From Paenibacillus sp. DCT19 (GTDB lineage: Bacteria; Bacillota; Bacilli; Paenibacillales; Paenibacillaceae): 64,000 nucleotides of DNA. The stretch is taken from positions 4,475,501-4,539,500 of the forward strand of contig NZ_CP029639.1 of NCBI RefSeq assembly GCF_003268635.1, written 5' to 3'. This document shows, piece by piece, positions 38,484 to 49,300 of this stretch. The notes beneath the pieces were generated by a model. That model saw only the letters and a program-made list of their open reading frames with translations, was not told the DNA's origin and ran no database searches. The stretch's first letter is position 1; each line of letters opens with the position of its first letter. A program made the position numbers and the translations under genes.

Positions 38484-39389
38484 TTACCGCTCACCCACTA
38501 CGAAGACTTCCGGTACCAGGTCAATACCGTTTTGAGATGATATAGTGTTCTGAATCTGCTGCATAAGGGTGATAACGTCCTCTGCTGTTGCTTGGCCGGT
38601 ATTAACAATGAAATTGGCATGCATGGTGGATACCTGTGCGCCTCCCTGTGTCTTACCCTTTAGCCCTGCTGCTTCAATCAGTCGGGCTGCATAATCACCA
38701 GGTGGGTTTCGGAAAACACTACCTGCACAAGCCATCTGCAGTGGCTGTGTGCGACGCCTGCGATTCTTATAGGCAGCCATCGATTCCGAAATGACCTTGC
38801 GCTCGCCTTGCTGAAGAGCAAACGTAGCCTCCAGTACAATGCCTCTCTGGTCATGCAGTACAGAGTGGCGGTAGGCAAATTTCATGTCCTCCTTGCTGTA
38901 ACGTACCAATTCCCCTGTTCCCAGCACAATCTCAGCGGATTGAAATATCCGTGACACATCCGATCCATGGGCTCCCGCATTCATATACACAGCTCCACCA
39001 ACAGTTCCAGGAATGCCGCTACCAAATTCCAAACCGGTAAATTCTTTTTTAGCAGCCATCACACTCAGTTTAACAAAAGAAAATGCAGCTCCGGCCGTTA
39101 CGCCATCTTCGTGAAATTCCGCAAAATCAAAGCCTTCTCCCGGTTTCACAACAACACCACGTATTCCTTTGTCAGATACTAACATGTTGGATCCACGTCC
39201 GAGTTGCATCCACGGGATCTCATGCTTCTGTAACAACTGAATTAGATTGACCATTTGCTCTTTGTTTTCCGGTATGACTAGCACATCCGCAGGACCACCG
39301 ATTTTCCATGTTGTATATTTTGCGAGCGGCTCGTTTTCAAGAACTTTGCCGACATTATTCTGGGATAGTAACGATATCCACTGCTGCAT
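38484..39389 (-). CDS. murB: UDP-N-acetylenolpyruvoylglucosamine reductase
   Basis: It reduces the enolpyruvyl product of MurA to UDP-MurNAc with NADPH and FAD. The 301-residue protein has the FAD-binding YTTWKIGGPADVLV and MQLGRGSNMLVSDKGIRGVV, the GIPGTVGGAVYMNAGAHGSD loop and a catalytic Ser in CAGSVFRNPPG. The SVFRNP form and length place it among type II enzymes. ATG 39389 follows GGAGG. Confidence 0.97.
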   Translation of the reverse strand: MQQWISLLSQNNVGKVLENEPLAKYTTWKIGGPADVLVIPENKEQMVNLIQLLQKHEIPWMQLGRGSNMLVSDKGIRGVVVKPGEGFDFAEFHEDGVTAGAAFSFVKLSVMAAKKEFTGLEFGSGIPGTVGGAVYMNAGAHGSDVSRIFQSAEIVLGTGELVRYSKEDMKFAYRHSVLHDQRGIVLEATFALQQGERKVISESMAAYKNRRRRTQPLQMACAGSVFRNPPGDYAARLIEAAGLKGKTQGGAQVSTMHANFIVNTGQATAEDVITLMQQIQNTISSQNGIDLVPEVFVVGER

Positions 39390-39536
39390 GTTGAAAACCT
39401 CCTTTACTTCGAACCGATGAGCAAGCCTGCTGCTGTCTCAACAGGCTGTGCTACGACGCTATGGAACGATTGTCACGATTTATACGGTATCTTATGTCAG
39501 TCCCGCCAGGGATGTGACAGTCGCCCAGAACACACT

Positions 39537-40646
39537 TTAGCGGCGCACAGCGAGTCGCCGAATTTCATTCACAAGCACCTCTGCTGAGTCAGGTTTGCCA
39601 AGCTGCTTGGATGCTGCAGCCATCTCCCTGCGAGTCCCTTCATCATTCATGATGCCGGCAATGGTTTCATAGAGCTTTTGGCCCGTCAGATCTTTTTCCA
39701 ACATCGTAATGGATGCTCCTCCACCTTCAAGGGTACGCGCATTCGCTTCCTGATGATTATTCGTTACATTCGGCGAAGGTATGAGAATAGATGGAATGCC
39801 AAGTGACGTAATCTCCGCAAGGAATGACGCCCCAGCACGATTTACAATCAGAGAAGTACAAGCAAGCACTTCAGGCATATTGTGCACATAAGGCAATACG
39901 TGCAGATGATTAGGCATCGTGCCAAGTGAACTTCGGATTGCTTCTCTTGTTTCATCGAAATAGGTATCGCCGGTCACGTATACCACATGAACATCATCCA
40001 GCTCAGCTAACCTTGGAGCCATATCTACCATTGCTTTGTTGATTGCTTTGGCTCCGCGGCTGCCCCCTACAACAAGAACAACACGGCTGTCCATCGGAAC
40101 ACCCAGTGTAGCAAAACCTCGATCACGGCTCGCCTTAGCAACCGTAGTTGCCCGTGGATTACCTGTATAGATGACTCGTTTAGCCCCGGAGAATGCTTTT
40201 TCTGCACCTTCAAAGCTAACAGCTACGGTATCCACATAACGTGTGAGGAACTTGTTGGTCAGACCTGGGATGGCATTCTGTTCGTGAATAATACTTGGAA
40301 TACCTAGCTTGGCCGCAGCGTAAACGACAGGACCACATACATATCCGCCCGTACCAATCACGACATCAGGTTTAAATTCCTTGAGCATTTTTTTGGATTT
40401 GCTTACACCTTGAATAAAACGCATAACGGTCTTCAAGTTGTCAATCGACAGTTTCCTACGAAAGCCAGTAATGTCGATGGATTGAAACGGAATATTTTCT
40501 TGAGGCACCAGTTTGCTTTCCAAACCTCTGGTTCCTCCAATATATAAAAATGTCGAGTCGGGATTCTCCGTCTCCAATTGTCTTGCTATGGCAACAGCCG
40601 GATAGATATGTCCACCCGTACCGCCGCCGCTTAGAACGACTCGCAT
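39537..40646 (-). CDS. murG: MurG, lipid II synthase (GlcNAc transferase)
   Basis: It adds GlcNAc to lipid I at the inner membrane face. The 369-residue GT-B protein has the N-terminal VVLSGGGTGGHIYPAVAIA, the second Gly-rich VVGGSRGAKAINKA and the acceptor-region NRAGASFLAEITSLG. ATG 40646 is the start, since AGGTGA is just upstream and the three-codon-longer frame would begin in that site. It follows spoVE after a few bases. The preceding 147 bases to murB are short and unremarkable. Confidence 0.97.
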   Translation of the reverse strand: MRVVLSGGGTGGHIYPAVAIARQLETENPDSTFLYIGGTRGLESKLVPQENIPFQSIDITGFRRKLSIDNLKTVMRFIQGVSKSKKMLKEFKPDVVIGTGGYVCGPVVYAAAKLGIPSIIHEQNAIPGLTNKFLTRYVDTVAVSFEGAEKAFSGAKRVIYTGNPRATTVAKASRDRGFATLGVPMDSRVVLVVGGSRGAKAINKAMVDMAPRLAELDDVHVVYVTGDTYFDETREAIRSSLGTMPNHLHVLPYVHNMPEVLACTSLIVNRAGASFLAEITSLGIPSILIPSPNVTNNHQEANARTLEGGGASITMLEKDLTGQKLYETIAGIMNDEGTRREMAAASKQLGKPDSAEVLVNEIRRLAVRR

Positions 40647-40651
40647 CGTTT

Positions 40652-41749
40652 TCACCTCGCATAACGGGATAAGTTTAATAAAATGCCTAGAGCAGTGAGC
40701 ATGAGTGTTAGAGACGATCCACCGTAACTGATTAACGGCAGTGTAATCCCGGTAACAGGCATAAGCCCAATAACAACACCGATATTAATGATCACCTGAA
40801 CAGCAACCATACCTACGATCCCTACGCCGAGCAAGCTGCCAAAGGCATCAGGAACTGTCATTGCTACACGCATCCCTCTCCAGACCAACACTAGAAATAA
40901 AAGCAATACAATTAACCCACCGATAAAGCCTAACTCCTCGGCCAAAATAGAAAAAATAAAATCCGTCTGTGGCTCTGGCACATAACTGTACTTCTGACGG
41001 CTCATGCCGAGTCCAAGACCCGCGAGTCCTCCTGGCCCAATTGCATATAACGATTGAATAATTTGATATCCTGCGCCCAGTGGGTCAGACCATGGATCTA
41101 GAAAGGCTGTAATCCGTTTCAAACGGTAAGGTGCTGCCGCAATTAACGCCGCGAATCCAGCCACACCGCCTAGAGCCAGGAACAATAAATGCTTCATTCG
41201 TGCACCTGCCGTAAACACAATCAGCATGGATGCACCCATCATAACTGTGCCTGTCCCCAAATCGGGCTGTAGCATAATAATGCCAAAAGCCAAACCCATC
41301 AATCCAAGTGGCGGTAGTAAACCGGTGGTGAAGGTTTTGATTTTCCCAGGGTCTTTACTAAGCCAGTGTGCCAAAAACAATATCATGCCTAGCTTCATGA
41401 ACTCTGAAGGCTGGATACCAAAGGAACCAATCCCAAGCCAGCTTCGCGCTCCACCGCGAACAACACCAATGCCCGGAATCAGTACAGCTATCAGCATAAT
41501 AAAACAGGCGATTAAAATCGGCTTTGCATACTTCCGCCAAACACGGTAATCCACACTCGCCGTTACAAACATCGCGGCAAGTCCAAGTCCTGCGAACAGA
41601 AGTTGTCTTTTGGCAAAGTAAAATGAATCCCCATAGTCGTGGAAAGCAAGAACCGAACCTGCACTGTATACCATAATAATGCCGATGGCAAGCAATGCCA
41701 TAATACATATCAGGAGCCAGAGATCTGGCGCCGGTCGCGACTGTTTCAT
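40652..41749 (-). CDS. spoVE: SpoVE/FtsW-type SEDS glycosyltransferase
   Basis: It polymerises lipid II; in B. subtilis SpoVE is the spore-cortex SEDS protein in this position. The 365-residue protein has about ten helices, YRVWRKYAKPIL, and the SEDS signatures GGARSWLGIGSFGIQPSEFMK split around the catalytic loop and PVTGITLPLISYGGSS. A vegetative FtsW role cannot be ruled out by sequence, but position between murD and murG is that of spoVE. ATG 41749 overlaps nothing upstream. Confidence 0.9.
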   Translation of the reverse strand: MKQSRPAPDLWLLICIMALLAIGIIMVYSAGSVLAFHDYGDSFYFAKRQLLFAGLGLAAMFVTASVDYRVWRKYAKPILIACFIMLIAVLIPGIGVVRGGARSWLGIGSFGIQPSEFMKLGMILFLAHWLSKDPGKIKTFTTGLLPPLGLMGLAFGIIMLQPDLGTGTVMMGASMLIVFTAGARMKHLLFLALGGVAGFAALIAAAPYRLKRITAFLDPWSDPLGAGYQIIQSLYAIGPGGLAGLGLGMSRQKYSYVPEPQTDFIFSILAEELGFIGGLIVLLLFLVLVWRGMRVAMTVPDAFGSLLGVGIVGMVAVQVIINIGVVIGLMPVTGITLPLISYGGSSLTLMLTALGILLNLSRYAR

Positions 41750-41797
41750 CAGGAGGCCACCCCTTGCATGGAAGTAGGGGCTTTTCCACCCCCCTAC

Positions 41798-43219
41798 TTA
41801 CAAGTTATGCGCCGCCTCTTTAAAAATGCGTCCCCGCTCTTCATAGGATGCAAACATGTCCCAACTTGCGCATGCTGGTGACAAAAGAACTACATCACCT
41901 GGAGCCGCAAGCCGAGATGCTTCCTGCACCGCAGCGGTTAACGTCTTGGCAGCGTCCTCTTCATTATCGACGACCTTAATTTGCTTTAACCCAGCCAATT
42001 CAGCTACATGAGCGATTTTCGCACGATTTTCACCAAGTGCAACAACAGCCTTAACTCGTTCCTGGAACAGTGGTAAGAGCTCCATCATATCTGAACCCCG
42101 ATCGAGTCCGCCTGCTATAAGTACAACGGGCTCTTTGAAAGAATTCAGCGCCATAACCGTAGCTTTGGAATTGGTTGCTTTGGAGTTATTGAAGTATGTA
42201 GCTCCATTATGTTGCAACACATATTCAAGTCGATGCTCAACTCCCTTGAACTCGATTAGAGGAGTTGCAAGCACAGCAGGATCAGCTCCAGCGGATACCG
42301 CTATAGCTACCGCTGCCAGCGCGTTCTCTACATTGAATCTTCCGGGAATGCCGATATTCTCCACATCAACAATCACATGACGATGACCTTGCTCATCCGC
42401 ATAAATCACCTGACGCTTCACATCATCTTCTTCTCCATCCACATAAGAAGGATCAGCATATACGCCTGTTTCTAACTTCTCGGTCATGGAGAACGGAAGC
42501 AGTTTGCTCTTGATGTAAGGTATTAGTCCACGACATACAGGATCATCCCAATTCAAAATGGCGATATCATCTGATTGCTGATTGGAGAACAACTTGGCTT
42601 TGGAAGCTACATAATCATCCATATCCCCATGGTAGTCCAAGTGAGTCTCAGCTACGTTGAGCAAACTAGCAATACGTGGACGGAAATCACTAGTGCCTTT
42701 GAGCTGGAAGCTACTAAGTTCCACAACCATCCAATTATCGGCCGTAGCCTGTTGTGCTGCCTCCGAAAGCGGGGTTCCGATATTACCAGCAACGATAGGC
42801 TGTAAGCCCGCATGCTGAAGCATTTTGCCTACCCACGTCGTCGTGGTAGTTTTGCCATTGGAACCCGTAATTCCAATCATCGGAGCAGCACACAGGTGAT
42901 AGGCAACTTCCACTTCAGTCACTACCTCGATGCCTAAATTCAATGCTTGCTGAACGGGTGGTGCTTGATAAGGAATTCCAGGATTCTTAACCACTAGCTT
43001 TACATCACTGTGGATCAGATCATCCGGATGTCCTCCGCATACAACAGAAATTCCCAAAGCCTCCAATTCGGATGCTTCGGGACACTGTTCTCTTTCTTTT
43101 TTATCATTTACTGTGACAATTGCTCCAACGTGATGCAGTACTTTGGCTACTTGCACACCACTCTTGGCAAGTCCCAGCACAACGATTTGTTGTCCGCGAT
43201 ACGATTCAGGATGGTTCAT
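41798..43219 (-). CDS. murD: UDP-N-acetylmuramoyl-L-alanine--D-glutamate ligase
   Basis: It adds D-Glu to UDP-MurNAc-L-Ala. The 473-residue protein has an N-terminal Rossmann segment IVVLGLAKSGVQVAKVLH, the ATP-binding P-loop ITGSNGKTTTTTWVGKML, the EVSSFQL-like VVELSSFQLKGT and the C-terminal IAGGLDRGSD. The normal length and order with mraY and spoVE support the call. It begins three bases after the mraY stop. Confidence 0.97.
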   Translation of the reverse strand: MNHPESYRGQQIVVLGLAKSGVQVAKVLHHVGAIVTVNDKKEREQCPEASELEALGISVVCGGHPDDLIHSDVKLVVKNPGIPYQAPPVQQALNLGIEVVTEVEVAYHLCAAPMIGITGSNGKTTTTTWVGKMLQHAGLQPIVAGNIGTPLSEAAQQATADNWMVVELSSFQLKGTSDFRPRIASLLNVAETHLDYHGDMDDYVASKAKLFSNQQSDDIAILNWDDPVCRGLIPYIKSKLLPFSMTEKLETGVYADPSYVDGEEDDVKRQVIYADEQGHRHVIVDVENIGIPGRFNVENALAAVAIAVSAGADPAVLATPLIEFKGVEHRLEYVLQHNGATYFNNSKATNSKATVMALNSFKEPVVLIAGGLDRGSDMMELLPLFQERVKAVVALGENRAKIAHVAELAGLKQIKVVDNEEDAAKTLTAAVQEASRLAAPGDVVLLSPACASWDMFASYEERGRIFKEAAHNL

Positions 43220-43222
43220 GAT

Positions 43223-44191
43223 CTACAACCCCTTGTTGAGATAAAGTCCAAGAGCGGCCAGAATTGCGCCTACCGCCCAAAAGGTAATAACAACTCTCCA
43301 TTCAGACCATCCACTTAATTCAAAGTGGTGATGAATAGGACTCATTTTGAACACACGTTTGCCTCGTGTTTTGAAAGATATCACCTGAATAACTACAGAT
43401 AGAATCTCAATCACGAACACACCGCCGATAATGACGAAAAGCAGTTCTGTCTTGGTTACTATAGCTACTGCACCAATTGCACCACCGATCCCAAGAGAAC
43501 CGGTATCTCCCATAAATACTTTGGCAGGATGTGCGTTGTATACTAGAAAACCAAGTACAGCACCAATCATGGCAGCCGCACACACCGCAGCAGGCATCGA
43601 AGTTGCTTGCATCGCAACAATCGCAAATGCTCCGAAGGCTATAGCGCTAATCCCGGATAACAATCCGTCTAGTCCATCGGTAAAGTTCACCGCATTGGTG
43701 ATCGCAAGCATCATGAAGACCACAAACGGATAATAGAACCATCCGGTCCAATCGAAGGAAACCGATGTACCTGGGATGGAGATTGCCGTGCTGTGTCCAT
43801 TTTGAATTAACAAGTAACACATCACTGCACTGAAGAACAACTGACCGAGCATTTTTTGTCTAGCTGTCAGTCCAAGTGAACGTTTAAATACGATCTTGAT
43901 GTAATCATCTAAGAATCCAATCAGACCAAAGCCCAGTGTAGCTACAAGCAGGACATAGAAGTCTGTATTCTTAACTGCTGAAAATTTCAAAAATGCCAAT
44001 GTGAACGCGAGCAAAATCACGACTCCGCCCATTGTCGGTGTTCCGCTTTTTTTGAGATGGCTCTGTGGGCCATCCTCCCGTACCTGCTGCCCGAATTTCA
44101 TACGTCGCAGCAATGGAATCAGGAGCGGTGCGGCAATCACCGCCAGAATAAATGAAACGCCGATTGTTAACAGTAATACCTGGAAATCCAT
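43223..44191 (-). CDS. mraY: MraY, phospho-MurNAc-pentapeptide transferase
   Basis: It moves phospho-MurNAc-pentapeptide onto undecaprenyl phosphate to make lipid I. The 322-residue membrane protein has ten helices and the signatures [28 protein letters not shown] (Asp-Asp pair), [12 protein letters not shown] and the His-rich [13 protein letters not shown], all active-site loops of the family. Intact and full length, between murF and murD. Confidence 0.98.
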   Translation of the reverse strand: MDFQVLLLTIGVSFILAVIAAPLLIPLLRRMKFGQQVREDGPQSHLKKSGTPTMGGVVILLAFTLAFLKFSAVKNTDFYVLLVATLGFGLIGFLDDYIKIVFKRSLGLTARQKMLGQLFFSAVMCYLLIQNGHSTAISIPGTSVSFDWTGWFYYPFVVFMMLAITNAVNFTDGLDGLLSGISAIAFGAFAIVAMQATSMPAAVCAAAMIGAVLGFLVYNAHPAKVFMGDTGSLGIGGAIGAVAIVTKTELLFVIIGGVFVIEILSVVIQVISFKTRGKRVFKMSPIHHHFELSGWSEWRVVITFWAVGAILAALGLYLNKGL

Positions 44192-44213
44192 GGGTTCACC
44201 CCTCTAGTCTACT

Positions 44214-45620
44214 TCATTTCTGTAATGGTGCTATTTTTAGTGCTTCGACCACGTCCTCAAGCTTCATTCCCCGGGAAGCCTTGAACAAGACAACATCTCT
44301 TGGCTGGAGCTTCTCCATAAGGTAACGGGTCAGTTCCTCTTTATCCTCAAAGGCAAGAACGGCTTCTGCAGGCATATGCTGCCTAGCCCCTTCAGCGATA
44401 CTTGCAGCAAGAGAGCCATATGTCAGTACCATATCCATCTTATCTGGAGTCACATATGACCCAATGCCATAGTGAAGCTCTTCCTCTTGGGGCCCTAGTT
44501 CAAGCATATCTCCTAGTACAGCGACTTTGAAACGATATCCTCGTAAACTTTCAAGAACATCCACCGCTGCTTTCATTGAAGTTGGACTAGCATTATACGC
44601 ATCATTAAGTATCGTGAGTCCACTGGAGGACTGGAGTACCTCAATACGCATACCTGTGAGCTTTAATCGGGACAACCCGTCAGCAACCTGCTCAGATTTC
44701 ACACCGAAATGACGCGCAACAGCAAGGGCTGCCAGACAATTCACCACATTATGCGTACCTAACAGCGGAAGTGCATAGGCTGCTTCTCCCGATTGCTTAC
44801 TCGTAAAAACAACGCCACTCGGAGCGTTCATGATCCCTGTCGGGTAATCGTCATTATCGGTTTGAAGTCCAAACGTTACTCGCTGCATGTCATTTGGCTG
44901 TATCGTTGATGGTTCAGCCAGCACTTGAGCGATTAACGGCTCGTCTCCGTTGTAGATCAACACACCGCTAGGCTTCATGCCTGCCGCAATTTCAGCTTTG
45001 GCTCTAGCAATCTCCAAACGAGACCCCAACTGAAGTAGATGAGATTCTCCAATATTCGTAATGATTGCCACATCAGGCTGGGCGATCTTGGATAGAACTT
45101 CAATCTCTCCCCGTCCACTCATGCCCATCTCCAAAATAATAATTTCGGTGTCTTCGTTCATGGACAGAACGGTCAATGGCAAACCGATATGATTATTAAA
45201 GTTACCTTGCGTTTTGTGTACTTTGTACGTCGTAGACAGAACTGCATCCACAATGTCTTTTGTTGTGGTTTTACCATTACTGCCTGTAATACCTACGACA
45301 GATGCACGACTCTCGTTCAGATAAGCCGATGCAAGTGCCTGTAGTGCGAGCAGTGTATCATCAACAAGGATGATTGCTCCGTCAGGAGCAGCACCATGAT
45401 CCTTTTGCCACAACGCAGCTGCAGCTCCTGTCTCTAAACAGGTTTGCACAAATTCGTGCCCGTCAAACCTCTCACCCACAAGCGGAATAAACAAGCTGCC
45501 GACCGCTCGCTTACGTGAGTCTGTAAATACGCCTTCTACAAGCGTCTCACCATATGCGGCAGTGTCACACAACGTTCCTCCGCACATCTCCGCCAATTGT
45601 GCCAATGTTCGTTTTATCAA
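44214..45620 (-). CDS. murF: UDP-MurNAc-tripeptide--D-Ala-D-Ala ligase
   Basis: It adds D-Ala-D-Ala to the tripeptide precursor. The 468-residue Mur ligase shows VVGITGSNGKTTTKDIVDAV, the LEMGMSGRGEIEVLS segment and the C-terminal NDAYNASPTSMKAA, which is MurF-specific. It starts at TTG 45620, which overlaps the murE stop (TTGA, four bases), with AAGGGGC upstream, so coupling with murE is likely. Confidence 0.96.
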   Translation of the reverse strand: MIKRTLAQLAEMCGGTLCDTAAYGETLVEGVFTDSRKRAVGSLFIPLVGERFDGHEFVQTCLETGAAAALWQKDHGAAPDGAIILVDDTLLALQALASAYLNESRASVVGITGSNGKTTTKDIVDAVLSTTYKVHKTQGNFNNHIGLPLTVLSMNEDTEIIILEMGMSGRGEIEVLSKIAQPDVAIITNIGESHLLQLGSRLEIARAKAEIAAGMKPSGVLIYNGDEPLIAQVLAEPSTIQPNDMQRVTFGLQTDNDDYPTGIMNAPSGVVFTSKQSGEAAYALPLLGTHNVVNCLAALAVARHFGVKSEQVADGLSRLKLTGMRIEVLQSSSGLTILNDAYNASPTSMKAAVDVLESLRGYRFKVAVLGDMLELGPQEEELHYGIGSYVTPDKMDMVLTYGSLAASIAEGARQHMPAEAVLAFEDKEELTRYLMEKLQPRDVVLFKASRGMKLEDVVEALKIAPLQK

Positions 45621-47104
45621 TTGGATTTGCCCCTTATCGCTTCTTTGGCTATGATTCGATCATCAAAATCGGTTTTGGTTGTTCCGATAATCTGATAGGT
45701 TTCATGACCCTTGCCCGCAATCAATACTACATCGGCTGGGCTTGCCATTTCAATAGCCTCATGAATAGCCTGGCGTCGATCAACAATCATAACATAGCGA
45801 TCCGCTGGAACGGATTCTTCAATCAGCCCTTGCTCAATGTCCTTAAGAATCAGGTCAGGATCCTCTGTCCGTGGATTATCTGAAGTGACAAAAACGACGT
45901 CACTATATGAAGCTGCAATTTTGCCCATCAACGGACGCTTGGTGCGATCCCGGTCGCCACCACAGCCAAATACGCAGATTACACGTCCTTCAGCAAATTC
46001 TTTGACTGTTTTAAGTACATTCTCTAATCCATCCGGTGTATGGGCATAGTCAACAATGACGGCAAACGGTTGTCCCGCATCAACTGCTTCTACACGTCCA
46101 TCTACCCCTGGCACGGTCTCCAGGCTACGTTTGATTTCTTCAAGAGGAATGCCCTCAATGAGTGCTGCAGCAATTGCAGCCATGGCATTATACACATTGA
46201 ATTTACCAACCATTCGTAGAGAAATATCTGTACTGCCTGCAAATGTATCCACATGGAAAGCTGTACCCTGAGAAGTAATTGAAATTTGGGATGCACGTAC
46301 GTCTGCATTTTCACCCATACCATATGTAATCACTTCAGCCGCCGTAACGGAAATGAAATAATCTGCTGCCGGATCATCCGCGTTAATGACCGCAAATTTC
46401 CGTTTGGAAGCTTCTTCGGCATACCCATTGCCTAGGCGGGCAAAGAACAACCCTTTTGCTGCGCGATATTCTTCCATGGAATGATGGTAATCTAGATGAT
46501 CCTGTGTCAAGTTGGTAAACACCGCTGTGCGGAACTCCGTTCCTTTTACACGACCCTGTTCAAGAGCGTGAGAGGAAACCTCCATAACGCAGCACTGCGT
46601 ACCCGATTGTACCATATCATGCAAACTCCGCTGCAAATCAAGTGCTTCAGGTGTCGTACCTGACATCGGGTACGTACGACCGGCATAACGCATTTGGATC
46701 GTACCGATCAGCCCTGTATTTTGTCCATAGTCACTCATGATTTTTTCGATCAAGTACGTGGTCGTTGTTTTACCATTCGTTCCTGTTACTCCAATCATAT
46801 TCATCTTGTGACTTGGCGAGTCAAAAAAGAAATCAGCAAGTACAGCCATGGCTACGCGGCTATCTCTCACAAGAAGCTGTGGCACGGGTAGATCGAGCAG
46901 TCGTTCCACAACCAGAGCTGCGGCTCCTGACTGTACGGCCTTCTCCGCATAATCATGTCCATCCACGGTATGTCCCGGAAGACAGATAAACAGATCTCCC
47001 GGTTGTACCTGACGAGAATCTGTCTGCAAGTTTGTGCACTCTGTATTTGGTTCACCATTCAGACGAGCAGTTATAAGTTTTGATGCAAGTTGTTTTAAGA
47101 GCAC
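45617..47104 (-). CDS. murE: UDP-MurNAc-dipeptide--meso-DAP ligase
   Basis: It adds meso-diaminopimelate to UDP-MurNAc-L-Ala-D-Glu. The 495-residue Mur ligase has GVTGTNGKTTTTYLIEKIM, the MEVSSHAL segment and the DNPR motif in VTSDNPRTEDP that recognises DAP. The GTG start 47104 lies 8 bases behind GTGAGGT; the ORF's earlier TTG at 47125 is in poor context. It precedes murF and follows spoVD after a 124-base gap. Confidence 0.96.
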   Translation of the reverse strand: MLLKQLASKLITARLNGEPNTECTNLQTDSRQVQPGDLFICLPGHTVDGHDYAEKAVQSGAAALVVERLLDLPVPQLLVRDSRVAMAVLADFFFDSPSHKMNMIGVTGTNGKTTTTYLIEKIMSDYGQNTGLIGTIQMRYAGRTYPMSGTTPEALDLQRSLHDMVQSGTQCCVMEVSSHALEQGRVKGTEFRTAVFTNLTQDHLDYHHSMEEYRAAKGLFFARLGNGYAEEASKRKFAVINADDPAADYFISVTAAEVITYGMGENADVRASQISITSQGTAFHVDTFAGSTDISLRMVGKFNVYNAMAAIAAALIEGIPLEEIKRSLETVPGVDGRVEAVDAGQPFAVIVDYAHTPDGLENVLKTVKEFAEGRVICVFGCGGDRDRTKRPLMGKIAASYSDVVFVTSDNPRTEDPDLILKDIEQGLIEESVPADRYVMIVDRRQAIHEAIEMASPADVVLIAGKGHETYQIIGTTKTDFDDRIIAKEAIRGKSN

Positions 47105-47228
47105 ATGAATAACCTCACTTCTCAAAGTTTACTACTTCTGTATATGTCTTTATTATACTATCGTCATTATAACCAATTAATGAAACGCATCTGGATGAAT
47201 TTTGTTGCGGTCAGGCCTTGAATAAGAC

Positions 47229-49193
47229 TCAAGGTTCCTGACCTTCTTCTGCTGAATGATTATGAGCATCGTTCAGGACATCGCCCATATAGATACGTAT
47301 GGTTGAACCTTGATCAACACGTGCTCCAGGCTTAGGTGCTTGATTAATTACATATTTCCCGCTGCCGGACTTCGCGAGCATGAAGTTCATATTCAGATCC
47401 TCGTACAAGTCCTCAACCGTCGCGCCTGTTAAATCAGGTACGGTTACGATTTTAGTTTCACCATATTTATATTCTTTGGCAACTTGATCCTTACGCACAG
47501 GAACTTTCATATAGTGAAGTGCATCCTCTAAAATATTTTGTACAATCGGCGCTGCTACCACACCACCGAATTGAATTCCCTTAGGATTATCCACAGCGGT
47601 ATACACGACAATCTGAGGATCATCTGCTGGGGCAAAGCCGATGAAGGATACAATATGTTCACTGGAAGAATAGCGCCCATTAATAACCTTTTGTGCTGTT
47701 CCCGTTTTACCACCTACACGATAGCCATCAATAAAGGCTGGTCGACCGGTTCCTTTTGCGACAACACTCTCTAACGCTTCACGCACTTGTTTGGACGTAT
47801 CCTCCGAAATGACTTGCCTTACAAGCTCTGGCTTAGCTTCCTCCATCACTTCACCTGTCTCAGGATGAACCCACGCCTTGGTAACATAAGGCTTGTAGAG
47901 CTTACCACCATTAATCGCAGCAGAGACTGCTGCAACTTGCTGGATCGGGGTCACAGATACACCCTGACCAAATGCAGTGGTTGCCAGTTCCACAGGACCT
48001 ACTCGTGAGAGCTTGAATAGAATTCCACTCGCTTCACCACTAAGATCGATGCCCGTTTTGGTACCAAATCCAAAGTTTTTAATATACGAGAAGAGCGATT
48101 CCTTCCCTAGCTTTTGACCCAAAGCTACGAATCCAGGGTTGCAAGAGTTCTCGACAACCTGTAAGAATGTCTGGCTCCCATGCCCGCCCTTCTTCCAACA
48201 GCGTAACCTTGCACCGCCAACCTCTACATATCCGGGATCAAAAAACTGATCCTGCTGCAGATTCACTTTCTTTTCTTCCAGTGCTGCTGCTAAAGTGATG
48301 ATCTTAAACGTTGAACCTGGCTCATATGTCATCCAGATTGGCAGATTGCGGTTATAAATCTCCGCAGGATACTGTTGATAGTCAGCAGGCTCATATCCCG
48401 GTCTACTAGCCATTCCCAGCACTTCACCCGTTTTGGGATTCATGGCAATGGCAAGCGCAGAGTTTGCTTGAAACTTGACCATCGCCTGATCTAACTCGCG
48501 CTCCATGATAGACTGAATGGACTTGTCGATCGTAAGCTCCAGATTCAGCCCGTCCCTCGGTTCCACATACTTCTCAGATGAGCCCGGCATTAGCCTTCCG
48601 GCCGCATCGGACAAGTAGGACACGCTGCCGTTCAAGCCATTAAGCTTATCATCATACTTTTTCTCTACCCCGGTTAAACCTTGATTGTCGATCCCAGTAA
48701 ACCCAAGAATATGAGCAGCCAAATCACCATAAGGATAGAAGCGTTTATTGTCCTCTGCAACAACGATACCCGGAAGCTTCAAATCACGGATGCGTTGAGC
48801 TTTATCCATCGTAATTTTGCGGCCGCCGGGCTGTAGTCTGACAATGAGTTCTCTTTTCTTGATGGTTGCCAGCACTTTCTCTTCCGTCATGCCAAGCAGT
48901 GGAGCGAGTGCTTTTGCGGTGACCTCTGCTTCCTTCACCTGGGCAGGAATAGCCATGATGGTTGGACTCGTCACATTATAAGCAAGCGAGGTGCCATTCC
49001 GGTCCAGAATCTCTCCCCGTTTTGCCGAATACGGAATGTTCCGACGCCACGATTCCTCCGCCTTAGCCGACAGTTCCGGCCCCTTTCCCAGTTGCACATA
49101 AGCCAGTCGTATCACCAGAGCAGAGAACAATAAGATTAAAACAACTAAACTCCATAACAGCCTGCGCCGTAAATTTACACTTGATCCCTTCAC
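47229..49193 (-). CDS. spoVD: SpoVD-like penicillin-binding protein with PASTA domain
   Basis: It is a class B transpeptidase of 654 residues. An N-terminal membrane helix (~8-30) is followed by a dimerisation/pedestal domain (SAKRGEILDRNGTSLAYN), the transpeptidase with YEPGSTFKIITL (Ser-x-x-Lys), ENSCNPG (SxN) and VGGKTGTAQKV (KTG), and one C-terminal PASTA domain (VTVPDLTGATVEDL). In B. subtilis SpoVD works with SpoVE on the spore cortex. The start is a GTG. It sits just downstream of pbpB. Confidence 0.93.
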   Translation of the reverse strand: MKGSSVNLRRRLLWSLVVLILLFSALVIRLAYVQLGKGPELSAKAEESWRRNIPYSAKRGEILDRNGTSLAYNVTSPTIMAIPAQVKEAEVTAKALAPLLGMTEEKVLATIKKRELIVRLQPGGRKITMDKAQRIRDLKLPGIVVAEDNKRFYPYGDLAAHILGFTGIDNQGLTGVEKKYDDKLNGLNGSVSYLSDAAGRLMPGSSEKYVEPRDGLNLELTIDKSIQSIMERELDQAMVKFQANSALAIAMNPKTGEVLGMASRPGYEPADYQQYPAEIYNRNLPIWMTYEPGSTFKIITLAAALEEKKVNLQQDQFFDPGYVEVGGARLRCWKKGGHGSQTFLQVVENSCNPGFVALGQKLGKESLFSYIKNFGFGTKTGIDLSGEASGILFKLSRVGPVELATTAFGQGVSVTPIQQVAAVSAAINGGKLYKPYVTKAWVHPETGEVMEEAKPELVRQVISEDTSKQVREALESVVAKGTGRPAFIDGYRVGGKTGTAQKVINGRYSSSEHIVSFIGFAPADDPQIVVYTAVDNPKGIQFGGVVAAPIVQNILEDALHYMKVPVRKDQVAKEYKYGETKIVTVPDLTGATVEDLYEDLNMNFMLAKSGSGKYVINQAPKPGARVDQGSTIRIYMGDVLNDAHNHSAEEGQEP

Positions 49194-49300
49194 GAAAAAG
49201 ATCCCCCCACTCGTCCCAAAATCATGAGCTTCCTTACATTCATGAATATTCGGGACAACCAGGGGTTAGAACAAGCTGTATTTTATAATGCCATTGCGTA